Counted from the stretch's first letter, positions 43,219-52,844 are shown. The stretch is 64,000 nt of DNA from Spirosoma sordidisoli (GCF_004138325.1 NZ_SBLB01000002.1:62001-126000), one strand, 5' to 3'. Notes: a model not told the origin generated them from the sequence alone. A program made the numbers and translations.

Positions 43219-45839
43219 CCATAACCACCAATCAGATGATCAGAAACCGGACGAGTAGCGCGTACGTACGCCGGGGCCTTTGGCTGCTGGTCGGTCTGCT
43301 GCCGGCATCCGTAGCCTGGGCGCAGTCGGCTAAGTCGATAGCGCTGGGCAACGAGCAGATTCGGCTTCGCTGGTGGGCGGGTGCCAGCGGCTATCAGCTG
43401 GCCGAGCTGTCGGTCAGGCAGGCCAGGCAGTGGAAACCGGTAGCCAATCCGTCGGGCGAGTTTACCCTGCTCTATACGGCCAGTAAACCCGCTGCCGAAC
43501 CCGAACGGACTTTTACTGACAATACGGGCCAGGCGTTTCCGGGCGAGGCCTATCATTATCAGCGCGACCAGTGGCGCCAGACGACCAACAGCGTGGGCCT
43601 CAACACCGCCGGTACGGCTTATCACTTCTTTCCGCAGGAAGCGAGCCAGTCAGGGCCGAACCGCATTCGGTTCCGGCACGAAACCGAGGTCGCTACCATC
43701 GTGTCGGACTGGTCGATCGATGCCAAACATCCGTCCGATCTGCTTGTTAGTCAAACGGTTACGGTTAAAAAGCCGGGTTTCTATTCATCGGCCAGCCCTA
43801 CGGTGGCTACTGTGGCCGAAACGGATATGCGCTGGGCTGCGGTTCCGGGCTACTGTCAGGGCGATGCCATCCAGCGTGATTTTGTGCGGGCCTATGCCTA
43901 CGGGCAGGGGGTTCCCGACCTGCCCGTCATCTACCGGGAGCGGTGTGCCAGTACCTTATGCCCGATGGTCAGTACAAAAAGTGGTCAGACCCTGGCCGTC
44001 ATTCCCGATCCGTCGCTGGGCCGCGATCCATGGGCCGTCGATAAAATTACCCAGGAAGACTGGAATATTGGTTTGTCGCACAAAAACCGGCGTTCGCAGC
44101 TGAGCCCGACCCTGTATTTTCCGGTGCTGGGCGAGCCGAAATCGGAGCGTAAAGCCGGGGAGGTATTTACGTACTCGGTGCGGATCAGCCTGCTCGATGG
44201 CGACTGGTACAAGATGCTGAACCATGCCGTTTATGATGTCTTTCGTTTCGGCGAGTCGGTAGCGCTGCGGCAAAACAGGCAATCGTTGACGGATCGTATT
44301 CATCAGATGCACCAGTACCTGACCAACCCCAAAACGTCGCTGTGGAATGTTGAAGAGTTTGAAGGTAAAAAAATTGGGGCGCAGTCGTACCTGGGCGGGG
44401 TTGTTGGCTCCAACAAGGACGCCATGAAAAACTCCGACTACGGCGCCATGTGGATGCTGGCCGGGGCTACCCAGGACCCCTTGCTCACCCAGAACGTATT
44501 ACCTTATGCGCTGAATTTCAAGCTGGCGCAGCAGGAAACCAACGACGATTTTTTCAAGGGAGCGGTAGAAGGGCAGTATTACCTGGCCAAATCCAAAAAG
44601 TTCGTGGAGGAGTGGGGCCCCGTGGTCGAACCCATTGGCCTGACCTATTATACCATGCTCGATATCGGCAATATGCTGCTCTTCGAGCCGGACAACGCCG
44701 ACCTGAAAACCCGGCTTCGGCTGGGTGCTGACCGGCTGCTGGTCTGGCAAAAGCCGGCGGGTAACTGGGCGGTGGCCTATGACAAAGCTACCGACCAGGA
44801 AGTATTTCTGGACATTCCGGACGTTCGCCCCACGTTCTACGGTCTCATTGTCGCATACCGGCTGTTGCGGGACGAAAAGTACCTGCGGGCCGCCCGGAAA
44901 GGCGCCGACTGGTTCCTGACCAATGCCGTCGACAAAGGGCATTTTCTGGGTGTGTGTGGCGATGCCCGTTACGCGCCCGACTTTGCAACCGGTCAGGCGG
45001 CCCAGGCGTTGCTGGACCTGTACGACCTCACCAAAGACCAGCGCTATAAGGACGCGGCCATCAGAACCGCCAGACTCTATACGACTTCGATCTATACCCA
45101 CCCGATAGTAAGCCAGGCCGCCAAGCAGGTGAACGGCACCAGCCGTCAGGATTGGGAAATTACGCAGTCGGGCCTCAGCTTCGAGCACGGTGGTATTTTC
45201 GGATCGGCCAACCGGCATGGCCCCATCCAGCTGGCCAGCCATGCCGGGTTGTTCGTGCGGATGTATGGCCTGACCAAAGAGCCGATTTTTGCCGATATGG
45301 CGCGTTCGGCGGCCATTGGGCGCCATGCGTTTGTCGATGACAAAACGAGTGTGGCCTCTTACTACTGGAATACCATGAACCGGGGCGCAGGCCCGTATCC
45401 GCACCATGCGTGGTGGCAGATCGGGTGGATCACCGACTACCTGATGGCCGAAGCCGAACTGCGGTCGGGTGGGAAGGTGTCGTTTCCGCGCGGGTTCGTC
45501 ACGCCCAAAGTAGGACCCCATCAGACCTATGGGTTTGCGCCTGGCCAGATTTACGGTCAGCCGGCCAGTCTGCTCATTCGCGACGAGCTGGTAACCCCTG
45601 CCGACCCCAACATCGATTACATAACGGCGGTATCGCCCGATCAGAAAAAACTGTTTGTCGTACTGCTGAACAGCCGGGCGCAGGCCACTACGACAACCGT
45701 ACGGCTGCAACCGGCTGGTATCCGTACCGGAACGGGGCGACTGAAAAGCCTGACCAGCCAAAAAAATCTGGATGCGCAGCGGGCCAGCCTGACCTTGCCT
45801 CCCTTCGGTATCGACGTCTGGCAGTTCGACTGGCAGTAG
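43215..45839 (+). CDS. Large secreted protein, unassigned, probable glycan-active
   Basis: The product has 874 residues with a signal peptide (GLWLLVGLLPASVAWAQ, ending near 36). The first ~330 residues are beta-rich (NEQIRLRWWAGASGYQLAEL, GFYSSASPTVATVAETDMRW). The stretch from about 360 to 760 is helical with repeat units of an (alpha/alpha)6 type: YGAMWMLAGATQDPLLTQNV, EWGPVVEPIGLTYYTMLDIG, YGLIVAYRLLRDEKYLRAAR, FATGQAAQALLDLYDLTKDQ, QLASHAGLFVRMYGLTKEPI. A small beta domain closes it (IDVWQFDW). The layout is that of many polysaccharide lyases and unsaturated-uronyl hydrolases, but no signature lets me name the family. It overlaps the SusD stop by four bases (ATGA) and precedes the symporter gene by 60 bases, so it is part of the operon. 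Confidence 0.75.
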   Translation: MTITTNQMIRNRTSSAYVRRGLWLLVGLLPASVAWAQSAKSIALGNEQIRLRWWAGASGYQLAELSVRQARQWKPVANPSGEFTLLYTASKPAAEPERTFTDNTGQAFPGEAYHYQRDQWRQTTNSVGLNTAGTAYHFFPQEASQSGPNRIRFRHETEVATIVSDWSIDAKHPSDLLVSQTVTVKKPGFYSSASPTVATVAETDMRWAAVPGYCQGDAIQRDFVRAYAYGQGVPDLPVIYRERCASTLCPMVSTKSGQTLAVIPDPSLGRDPWAVDKITQEDWNIGLSHKNRRSQLSPTLYFPVLGEPKSERKAGEVFTYSVRISLLDGDWYKMLNHAVYDVFRFGESVALRQNRQSLTDRIHQMHQYLTNPKTSLWNVEEFEGKKIGAQSYLGGVVGSNKDAMKNSDYGAMWMLAGATQDPLLTQNVLPYALNFKLAQQETNDDFFKGAVEGQYYLAKSKKFVEEWGPVVEPIGLTYYTMLDIGNMLLFEPDNADLKTRLRLGADRLLVWQKPAGNWAVAYDKATDQEVFLDIPDVRPTFYGLIVAYRLLRDEKYLRAARKGADWFLTNAVDKGHFLGVCGDARYAPDFATGQAAQALLDLYDLTKDQRYKDAAIRTARLYTTSIYTHPIVSQAAKQVNGTSRQDWEITQSGLSFEHGGIFGSANRHGPIQLASHAGLFVRMYGLTKEPIFADMARSAAIGRHAFVDDKTSVASYYWNTMNRGAGPYPHHAWWQIGWITDYLMAEAELRSGGKVSFPRGFVTPKVGPHQTYGFAPGQIYGQPASLLIRDELVTPADPNIDYITAVSPDQKKLFVVLLNSRAQATTTTVRLQPAGIRTGTGRLKSLTSQKNLDAQRASLTLPPFGIDVWQFDWQ

Positions 45840-45899
45840 GGTGAACCAGGGTATACGAACTGCCACTCAACCGCCAATCGATTATTCAACCCATAGTAT

Positions 45900-47642
45900 A
45901 TGAATACAACCATTGACACCGCCGTTATCGTCATTTTCTCCGCGTTTGTGCTGGGAATCGGGATGCTGTTTGCCCGGACGGGGCGTAACCTGAAATCGTT
46001 TTTTGCGGGGGGCGAAGCCGTACCCTGGTTTATCGGCGGGCTATCGCTGTTCATGAGTTTCTTCTCGGCGGGTACGTTCGTGGCCTGGGGTTCCATTGCC
46101 TACAAGTACGGCTGGGTGGCCATTACCATTCAGTGGACCATGTGCATCGGGGCGCTGGTGACGGGGCTTTACCTGGCTCCGCGCTGGAAACGGGCCGGTG
46201 CGCTGACGGCCGCCGAGTTTATTCGGGAGCGACTCGGTCTGACGGTACAGAAAGTGTACATCTTTATTTTTACCCTCGTATCGGTATTCATTAAAGGCTC
46301 GGTGCTGTATCCGGTAGCCAGGCTGGTTAGCTCCTCGCTGAATCTGCCGCTGGTGCCCTGTACGATCGGGCTCGGTATCTTCATGATTGCCTACACCGCC
46401 GTGGGCGGGTTATGGGCTGTTATGGTAACCGATATTCTGCAGTTCGTGGTGCTGTCGGCGGCCGTGTTTATCCTGCTGCCCCTGTCGCTGGATCGGGTGG
46501 GGGGGCTGACGGGCTTCACCCAGGCCGTTCCCGACGATTTCTTCAACCTGCTCAACGGCGAATACACCATTGGGTTTATCCTGGCGTTTGTCTTCTATCA
46601 CATTGCCTACATCGGCGGCAACTGGACGTTTGTACAGCGTTACACCAGCGTCGATAGCCCGAAGTCAGCCCGGAAAGTTGCGTTTCTGTTTGCGGGCCTG
46701 TACCTCATCAGCCCCGTTATCTGGATGCTGCCGCCTATGATCTACAAAGCGATCAACCCGTCGCTGGCCGGGCTCGACACCGAAAATGCGTATCTCAAAA
46801 TCTGTCAGCTGGTGCTCCCGCCGGGATTGCTGGGGCTCATGCTCACGGGTATGTACTTTTCGACTTCCGCCAGTGCCAACACGGCGCTCAATGTGGTGTC
46901 GGCTGTGTTTACCAACGACATTTACAAGGGGCTCATCAGGCCCAATGCTTCCGACAGGCAACTCATTCGGGTAGCCCGTGGCTCGTCGTGGGTGTTTGGG
47001 CTGGGCATGATCGGGATTGCGCTGCTGGTGCCAGCTGCGGGTGGGATTGTGGAGGTGGTACTGAGTATTTCGGCTATCTCGGGTGGGCCATTGCTGGCGC
47101 CCCCGCTCTGGGCGCTGTTTTCGAAGCGACTGACCAGCCGGGCAACCCTCTGGATCACCAGTATTGGCCTTTTTGTCAATCTTTTTTTCAAGGTGCTTTC
47201 GCCCTGGTTGCTGGATTACAGGCTGTCCCGGTCCTGGGAAACGGCCATCGGTGTTGGATTGCCGCTGCTGCTGCTATTGATCTACGAGGTCTGGAAAGCC
47301 CGGCAGTCTGCCGCCCCGGCCGACGAGTACCTGAGCTACCGGCTGGCCCGCGCCCAGAAGCAGGATCGGGCCCTCCTCGAACCCGACCAGCCCGAAGAAG
47401 CGCAGGCCATTCGGCAGCAGAACCGGTTTGGGCTGCAGGTAATAGCCGGCTCACTGGTGTTTACCTCGTTGATGCTGTTGGGCCTGAGTTTTCTGGCTAC
47501 GTCGGGAGCGGCTACAACGGCGGGTATTGCCGTAGTCATCTTACTGGCCGCCCTGATTCCCTGGCAGGCTTCCCGGCGGGTTCAGGTGCTGGCGTCTGAC
47601 CCGCCCGTACCGGATGCCCCCAGCACCCTCACCAATGTATAA
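45900..47642 (+). CDS. Sodium:solute symporter family transporter
   Basis: This 580-residue inner-membrane protein has about thirteen hydrophobic helices, as expected for the SSS family. Typical pieces: FARTGRNLKSFFAGGEAVPW near 23-42, GGLSLFMSFFSAGTFVAWGS, YLAPRWKRAGALTAAEFIRE, TAVGGLWAVMVTDILQFVVL, and TGMYFSTSASANTALNVVSA with the conserved small/serine-rich sodium-site region. It would import the sugar or uronate freed by the secreted enzymes of this operon. It follows the 874-residue gene by 60 bases and precedes GH2 by 30. The solute is unknown. Confidence 0.92.
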   Translation: MNTTIDTAVIVIFSAFVLGIGMLFARTGRNLKSFFAGGEAVPWFIGGLSLFMSFFSAGTFVAWGSIAYKYGWVAITIQWTMCIGALVTGLYLAPRWKRAGALTAAEFIRERLGLTVQKVYIFIFTLVSVFIKGSVLYPVARLVSSSLNLPLVPCTIGLGIFMIAYTAVGGLWAVMVTDILQFVVLSAAVFILLPLSLDRVGGLTGFTQAVPDDFFNLLNGEYTIGFILAFVFYHIAYIGGNWTFVQRYTSVDSPKSARKVAFLFAGLYLISPVIWMLPPMIYKAINPSLAGLDTENAYLKICQLVLPPGLLGLMLTGMYFSTSASANTALNVVSAVFTNDIYKGLIRPNASDRQLIRVARGSSWVFGLGMIGIALLVPAAGGIVEVVLSISAISGGPLLAPPLWALFSKRLTSRATLWITSIGLFVNLFFKVLSPWLLDYRLSRSWETAIGVGLPLLLLLIYEVWKARQSAAPADEYLSYRLARAQKQDRALLEPDQPEEAQAIRQQNRFGLQVIAGSLVFTSLMLLGLSFLATSGAATTAGIAVVILLAALIPWQASRRVQVLASDPPVPDAPSTLTNV

Positions 47643-47672
47643 CCCCTACGGCAACGCCCCTAAACAGCCTTT

Positions 47673-49733
47673 ATGCATCACGCTATGAAATACCTGCTCA
47701 CATTACTAGGCATCGCCGGCAGTATCCTGTCGCTGGCTCAGCACACCATTCGCGAGCCGAAAGCCATACGCTTACACGGGGCCGAATGGCAGTTTGCGCT
47801 CGATCCCGCCGGGGTGGGTGAAACGGGCGAATGGTACTCGGCCAAAGTACCCGCCAGCCGATTCGACAAAGTATCCGTTCCGCACTGTTTTTCCGTTGAC
47901 CCCCGGTATCAGTTTTATACCGGCACGGTCTGGTATCGCCGGGCGTTTCCGTGGCGGCCCGCCGGGGGGAAACGCGTATTGCTGCATCTCGACGGCGCCT
48001 ATTATGCCACCACTGTTTACCTCAACAACCGGAAAGTAGGGGCGCATGAAGGCGGGTATACACCCTTTAAACTCGACATCACGGACTACCTGAAAACAGA
48101 CGGTACCGACAATCTGCTGGCCATCTCGGTCAACAACAATACCTGGTTGCCGGGCAGCATACCGGGAGCCAAAGACAACAACCAGCCCAACGACCCGTTC
48201 CCGGGCTGGATGAACTACGGTGGCCTGATACGGCCGGTCTACCTGACCGTTGAACCCGCCGTGTATGTCGACAACATCAAAGTTGAAACAACCCCCGATC
48301 TGGCCAAAGGCACGGCCGTGCTGACCGTCAGGACCCGCCTGCGCAACACGTCCGGGCAGGCCGTCTCGCCCGCTATGCAGCTACAGGTCCGGCAGGGTGA
48401 GCGGCCGCTGACGCTCAGCTGGAAAACCACGACGGGCCCCATTGCCCCGAACCAGACGGGTGTGCTGGAGGCAACAGCCTCGCTGAAAGCGGCCGATGTG
48501 AAGCTGTGGAGCGTTGATCAGCCCACCCTCTACGATCTGCAGGTAATTAGCGGGTCGGATACGGCCCATACGCCTTTCGGCATACGGAAGGTAGAGGCCC
48601 GGAATGGTCAGCTGCTGCTGAACGGCAAACCTATCCGGGTAGCGGGCGGTAACCGGGTTGTCGACTATCCGGCCCTCGGATCGATGGAGCCCGACTGGCT
48701 GGTCGAGAAAGATCTTCGGCTCATGAAAGAAGCCGGCATGGAGCTGCACCGCCTGACCCACTACACCCCGTCTGAAACGGTCTACGACTGGGCCGACCGG
48801 CATGGCATGCTCATCATCACGGAAGCCGGCAACTGGCAGCTGACTCCCCGGCAGATGGATAACGACACCATTCGGGCCAAGTTCAGGCAGCAGTTTCGGG
48901 AGATGGCCGAGCGCGACTGGAACCACCCCAGCGTCATTGCCTATAGCGTAGGGAATGAATACCTCTCCGAAACGCCTTCGGGACAGCGCTGGACCAACGA
49001 CATGATTCAGTACGCCCGGCAGCTCGACCCGACCCGGCTTTACACGTTTGCTTCGATGCGGTTGAACATATTACCCAAAACCGCCGATGGCGAAGCCAGT
49101 CAGTACTGCGATTTCGTGTCGACCAATACGTATGGTAACCATGCCGTCGTTCTCGACCACATTCACCGGCTCTATCCCGATAAACCCGTATTCATCAGCG
49201 AGTGGGGCCGCCGGGCCGATACGGAAACCGGTGAAGCCGGTCAGGTAACCCACCTGGAGGAGGTTATGGTCGAGATCAGAAAACGGCCCTATGTTATCGG
49301 CGCGTCGTGGTGGTCATTCAACGATTACCAGAGCCGCCATCAGGGTACGAACCCGAACGGATACCGACCCTGGGGCCTAGTAGGACCGGAGCGGACAAAA
49401 CGCCCGCTATATGCGGCCCACCAGCGCGAGATGGCCCCGCTGACCGTCCAGAAACTAAGCTTCACTCCGGGGGCCGAAGGGGTCCATACGTTGCAGCTCC
49501 GGGTGGTGGCCCGCGCTGATTTTCCGGCCTATACGCTTCAGAATTATCGGTTGCAGGCTGCCGATGCCAACCTGCTTATTCCGCCGTTGCAGCCCGGGCA
49601 GCACGTCGACCTGGCTGTGCCTGTTCGTGGCTTCGACCGAACACTCAACGTAACCGTCCTGAAACCGACGGGCTTTTCTGTTCTTTTTCAATCTATTGAC
49701 TTAACGAATGATACGCGAACAAGCAACCGATAA
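47673..49733 (+). CDS. Glycoside hydrolase family 2 (beta-galactosidase/beta-glucuronidase type)
   Basis: The product is 686 residues. The signal YLLTLLGIAGSILSLAQ follows ATG at 47673 or 47685. The GH2 plan is complete: a sugar-binding jelly roll (about 25-190, with YTGTVWYRRAF and GAYYATTVYLNNRKVGAHEG), an Ig-like sandwich (190-300, with LTLSWKTTTGPIAPNQTG), and a TIM barrel from about 305 (DLRLMKEAGMELHRLTHYTP). The acid/base is E429 in SVGNEYLSE and the nucleophile E510 in VFISEWGRR, both at the expected places. Substrate cannot be told; the compact C-terminus resembles the glucuronidase/galactosidase subgroup. The last 26 bases overlap the FAD oxidoreductase gene. Confidence 0.94.
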   Translation: MHHAMKYLLTLLGIAGSILSLAQHTIREPKAIRLHGAEWQFALDPAGVGETGEWYSAKVPASRFDKVSVPHCFSVDPRYQFYTGTVWYRRAFPWRPAGGKRVLLHLDGAYYATTVYLNNRKVGAHEGGYTPFKLDITDYLKTDGTDNLLAISVNNNTWLPGSIPGAKDNNQPNDPFPGWMNYGGLIRPVYLTVEPAVYVDNIKVETTPDLAKGTAVLTVRTRLRNTSGQAVSPAMQLQVRQGERPLTLSWKTTTGPIAPNQTGVLEATASLKAADVKLWSVDQPTLYDLQVISGSDTAHTPFGIRKVEARNGQLLLNGKPIRVAGGNRVVDYPALGSMEPDWLVEKDLRLMKEAGMELHRLTHYTPSETVYDWADRHGMLIITEAGNWQLTPRQMDNDTIRAKFRQQFREMAERDWNHPSVIAYSVGNEYLSETPSGQRWTNDMIQYARQLDPTRLYTFASMRLNILPKTADGEASQYCDFVSTNTYGNHAVVLDHIHRLYPDKPVFISEWGRRADTETGEAGQVTHLEEVMVEIRKRPYVIGASWWSFNDYQSRHQGTNPNGYRPWGLVGPERTKRPLYAAHQREMAPLTVQKLSFTPGAEGVHTLQLRVVARADFPAYTLQNYRLQAADANLLIPPLQPGQHVDLAVPVRGFDRTLNVTVLKPTGFSVLFQSIDLTNDTRTSNR

Positions 49734-52050
49734 ACGATCCCTCAAAACCATTCGACACCAGGCCGATCTGATCGTAACGGGTGGTGGGTTATCCGGCACC
49801 TGTTGCGCCATTACGGCCGCCCGGGCTGGGATTCAGGTTATTTTAGTGCAGGACAGGCCCGTGCTGGGTGGGAATGCTTCGAGCGAAGTTCGGCTGTGGG
49901 TACTGGGCGCTACATCTCACATGGGCAACAACAACCGCTGGGCTCGCGAAGGGGGCGTTATCGACGAACTGCTGGTTGAAAACCTGTACCGAAACCCCGA
50001 AGGGAACCCGCTCATCTTCGATACCATCCTGCTCGAAAAAGTAATGAACGAGCCCAACATTCGGCTGTTGCTGAATACGGCGGTATACGAGGTAGAAAAG
50101 TCCGACGCCGATACGATCAGCGGGCTGAAAGCCTTCTGTAGTCAGAACAGTACCCTTTACGAGCTGTCGGCTCCTTTGTTCTGTGATGCATCGGGCGATG
50201 GGATTGTGGCGTTTCAGGCCGGAGCCGCCTTTCGGATGGGGGCGGAGTCGCGCGAGGAGTTTGGGGAGAAGTTTGCCCCAACAGCCGAGTACGGTGAGTT
50301 GCTGGGCCACTCGCTATATTTCTATACCAAAGATACAGGCAGGCCCGTCCGGTTTGTACCACCGGCCTATGCGCTCGATGACATCACCAAAATTCCGCGC
50401 TATCGACGGTTCAACGCCCAGGAGTACGGCTGCCAGCTCTGGTGGATCGAATACGGGGGTCGGCTCGATACCGTTCACGATACGGAAGCTATCAAGTGGG
50501 AGCTGTGGAAGGTCGTATACGGCGTCTGGAACCACATCAAAAACTCCGGTCTGTTTCCGGAAGCCGAAACGATGACGCTCGAGTGGGTCGGTCATATTCC
50601 CGGCAAGCGCGAAAGCCGCCGGTTCGAGGGCGACTACCTGCTGACACAACAGGATATCGTAGAGCAGCGTACCCATGCCGATGCGGTCGCGTTCGGGGGC
50701 TGGTCGATCGATCTGCACCCGGCCGATGGTGTGTTTTCCGAAAAGCCGGGCTGCAACCAGTGGCATAGTAAAGGTATCTATCAGATTCCGTACCGCTGTC
50801 TGTACAGCCGGAACATCACCAACCTCTTCCTGGCCGGGCGTATCATCAGCGCTACCCATGTAGCCTTCGGATCGTCGCGGGTGATGGGAACAAGCGCTCA
50901 CGTAGGCCAGGCCGTCGGTATGGCAGCCGCGCTTTGTACACGGCATACCCTATTACCCCGCCAGTTGGTAGCCCCCGTAGAGACGCAACCCTTTGCGTCT
51001 CATGTGCGCCAGCCGGTTTCAGCTGACGCGCCAGAGACGCAAAGGGTTGCGTCTCTACAGGTGGAACTGCTGAAAACGGGGCACCATATTCCTGGCTTTC
51101 GGCTGAATGACCCGGACGATCTGGTTCAGCAGGCTTCGCTTCGGGCGTCGAGTGAGTACCGGCTGGCGGCCTTTCCGCCCGATGGGCCACTGCTGCCGCT
51201 GGCGCAATCGGCCGCGCAGATGCTGCCGCTGCCGGCCGGTCCCGTTCCCGGTCTGACGGCCTGGGTAGTGGCCGATGAAGAGACAGAACTGACGGTTGAG
51301 CTACGGCGAAGCAGCAAGGCCGATAACCATACGCCCGATGTGACCCTGGAGACGGTCCGCATCCCGCTGCAGAAAGGACGCCAGGCCCTGGATCTGCACT
51401 TCCAGGCCCATGTTGAGGAGCCCTGCTACGTGTTTGTCATGTTTCTCAAAAACAACTCCGTTCAGCTCCAGTACAGTCTGTTTCGGGTAACGGGGGTATT
51501 GTCGGTTTTCAACAAGATCAATCCCGCAGTGTCCAACTACGGCAAGCAGGAGCCAACGGAAGACATCGGAGTCGATACGTTCGAATTCTGGTGCCCTGAA
51601 CGTCGTCCGCTGGGGTATAATATTGCCCTGACGCTGGATACGCCGATCCGGCTGTTCGGAGCCGGGAATGTACGCAACGGCATTCAGCGCCCCACCCGAC
51701 AGCCCAACGCCTACGTGGCCGATCCGGCCGATCCGAACCCGACTGTAACCCTGAGCTGGCCCACGACCCAGCGCATTGCCCGCGTCGATCTTTTTTTTGA
51801 TACCGATTATGATCACCCGCTGGAGTCGGTTATTATGATTCATCCCGAAACGGCTTCGCCTTTCTGCGTGCGGGAGTACATCCTGTGTAACGACAGGCAG
51901 GAGCGGGTCTGGCATGAGACGGCCAACCATCAAAGCCATACCGTCATCCGATTCGATCAGCCGGTTGTGACCAGCAGTCTAACCATTCATCTGAAAGCCA
52001 CGAACGGCACCGCCCCGGCCAGCCTGATGGAGGTTCGATGTTACGCGTAA
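49708..52050 (+). CDS. FAD-dependent oxidoreductase with repeat-derived insertion
   Basis: This is a 780-residue protein without an evident signal peptide. The N-terminal FAD fold is clear: ADLIVTGGGLSGTCCAITAA at 19-38, then VILVQDRPVLGGNASSEVRL, and FCDASGDGIVAFQAGAAFRM. The mid part VTNLFLAGRIISATHVAFGS-like (ITNLFLAGRIISATHVAFGS) and SRVMGTSAHVGQAVGMAAAL closes the cofactor domain near residue 410. A beta-rich C-terminal domain follows. Residues about 424-451 are encoded by a perfect inverted repeat (50977-51058), which looks like an inserted element that kept the frame. Such proteins are common in glycan loci of this phylum; the substrate is unknown, oxidation of a sugar hydroxyl being the inference. 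It is the last gene of the operon and is followed by a terminator. Confidence 0.88.
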   Translation: MIREQATDKRSLKTIRHQADLIVTGGGLSGTCCAITAARAGIQVILVQDRPVLGGNASSEVRLWVLGATSHMGNNNRWAREGGVIDELLVENLYRNPEGNPLIFDTILLEKVMNEPNIRLLLNTAVYEVEKSDADTISGLKAFCSQNSTLYELSAPLFCDASGDGIVAFQAGAAFRMGAESREEFGEKFAPTAEYGELLGHSLYFYTKDTGRPVRFVPPAYALDDITKIPRYRRFNAQEYGCQLWWIEYGGRLDTVHDTEAIKWELWKVVYGVWNHIKNSGLFPEAETMTLEWVGHIPGKRESRRFEGDYLLTQQDIVEQRTHADAVAFGGWSIDLHPADGVFSEKPGCNQWHSKGIYQIPYRCLYSRNITNLFLAGRIISATHVAFGSSRVMGTSAHVGQAVGMAAALCTRHTLLPRQLVAPVETQPFASHVRQPVSADAPETQRVASLQVELLKTGHHIPGFRLNDPDDLVQQASLRASSEYRLAAFPPDGPLLPLAQSAAQMLPLPAGPVPGLTAWVVADEETELTVELRRSSKADNHTPDVTLETVRIPLQKGRQALDLHFQAHVEEPCYVFVMFLKNNSVQLQYSLFRVTGVLSVFNKINPAVSNYGKQEPTEDIGVDTFEFWCPERRPLGYNIALTLDTPIRLFGAGNVRNGIQRPTRQPNAYVADPADPNPTVTLSWPTTQRIARVDLFFDTDYDHPLESVIMIHPETASPFCVREYILCNDRQERVWHETANHQSHTVIRFDQPVVTSSLTIHLKATNGTAPASLMEVRCYA
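50977..51058. repeat. 82-base inverted-repeat element inside the FAD oxidoreductase gene
   Basis: The 25-base left arm 50977-51001 (begins GTAGAGACGCAACCC) is the exact reverse complement of 51034-51058 (ends GTTGCGTCTCTAC), with a 32-base centre. Each arm is itself hairpin-like: GAGACGCAA and TTGCGTCTC flank CCCT or AGGG. The centre is also partly self-complementary. It encodes VETQPFASH and PETQRVASL in the host frame. The form matches small palindromic repeats dispersed in many bacterial genomes. Confidence 0.85.
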
Positions 52051-52104
52051 CGTCAAGGTCTGTAATCGGTCGGTGACGACGCCAACAGGTCACTGATTTC
52101 TGTC

Positions 52105-52132
52105 AAAAGCCCCATGAACTGGGGCTTTTTTT
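52105..52132 (+). terminator. Terminator of the SusC-to-oxidoreductase operon
   Basis: GCCCC (52109-52113) and GGGGC (52121-52125) form a short GC stem, extended by AAAA/TTTT, with a 7-base loop and seven T after it. It lies 55 bases after the oxidoreductase stop. The following DNA up to 52321 is AT-rich with no gene seen. Confidence 0.85.
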
Positions 52133-52321
52133 GTAAAAAAATACCTTTAAAGAACTAAAATGGCTGAAATGAGGAAAACTGTGACCGAAATGCGTTAATA
52201 TCCATTGTGAACAAAAAACAATATTTGTTTATTATTTATGTCTGTCTACGAAGCCGCTGGACTATCACACATCAACAAACGGCCAGCGCTTTTTTTGTAC
52301 GACTGATAATTCCAGACTCCT

Positions 52322-52615
52322 ATGCAATATATTGATGAATCGAAAGCCTTTAAGCGAGTTACCTGTACCATCAGGCTCGGCCGTCAGCCAGTCAGCAAAA
52401 GTCAGCACCAGACTCTTCCCGAGCAGACGATCCCTTTTCTACGCAAAACGCTTTTAGACAGAAACTGGTCTGCCGAAAACAAGCTACCCGAAGTCGGAGA
52501 ACCGCAGGGGGTACCGATGGACGAGTTTGAACGGCTCTTTCAACAGTATAAACGAGCTGGGCATGAGTACTACCAAAGGCTAAGTCAGCAGACCGATAAA
52601 ACAGATCCCCGCTAG
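52322..52615 (+). CDS. Small hypothetical protein
   Basis: The product has 97 residues, no signal peptide or membrane segment, and is hydrophilic. The first half is basic (KAFKRVTCTIRLGRQPVSKS), and the second half is predicted helical (MDEFERLFQQYKRAGHEYYQ). I do not recognise the family. Support for a real gene comes from an AT-rich upstream stretch, an ATG start, the absence of overlap with other genes, and a hairpin after the stop. Codon use is less GC-biased than the neighbours, so some doubt remains. Confidence 0.55.
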   Translation: MQYIDESKAFKRVTCTIRLGRQPVSKSQHQTLPEQTIPFLRKTLLDRNWSAENKLPEVGEPQGVPMDEFERLFQQYKRAGHEYYQRLSQQTDKTDPR

Positions 52616-52639
52616 GCTACTGTTTTTCTGCTCTCCTAA

Positions 52640-52683
52640 AACGGCCACCGACCCGCTTATCTACAGGCGGGCCAGTGGCCGTT
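52640..52683 (+). terminator. Long hairpin after the 97-residue gene
   Basis: AACGGCCAC (52640-52648) pairs with GTGGCCGTT (52675-52683), and inside it CCCGC (52652-52656) pairs with GCGGG (52667-52671). The T-run is weak (TTCTC), so it may be a less efficient terminator or an mRNA-stabilising structure. Confidence 0.6.
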
Positions 52684-52844
52684 CTCATGGGCGCCAGCTT
52701 TACCATCTATTGGCTTCGTCGGTACGGGGTCCGCTACGGGAAAAGATGGCCTGATCACCCCCCGAATTTGCCCCGTTTACCCCCTGTCGGGCCGGGTGCC
52801 GGGCGGTATATTTACCTGATCAATCAACCAAACGACAGGTAAAC

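Noticed and set aside
44499..45866. 455-codon open frame opposite the 874-residue protein gene
   Set aside because: Antisense shadow; the plus-strand product has a signal peptide, operon coupling and a plausible fold.
50977..51058. Possible CRISPR-like or short repeat array
   Set aside because: There are only two arms in inverted, not direct, order, with no spacer series and no cas genes in the window.
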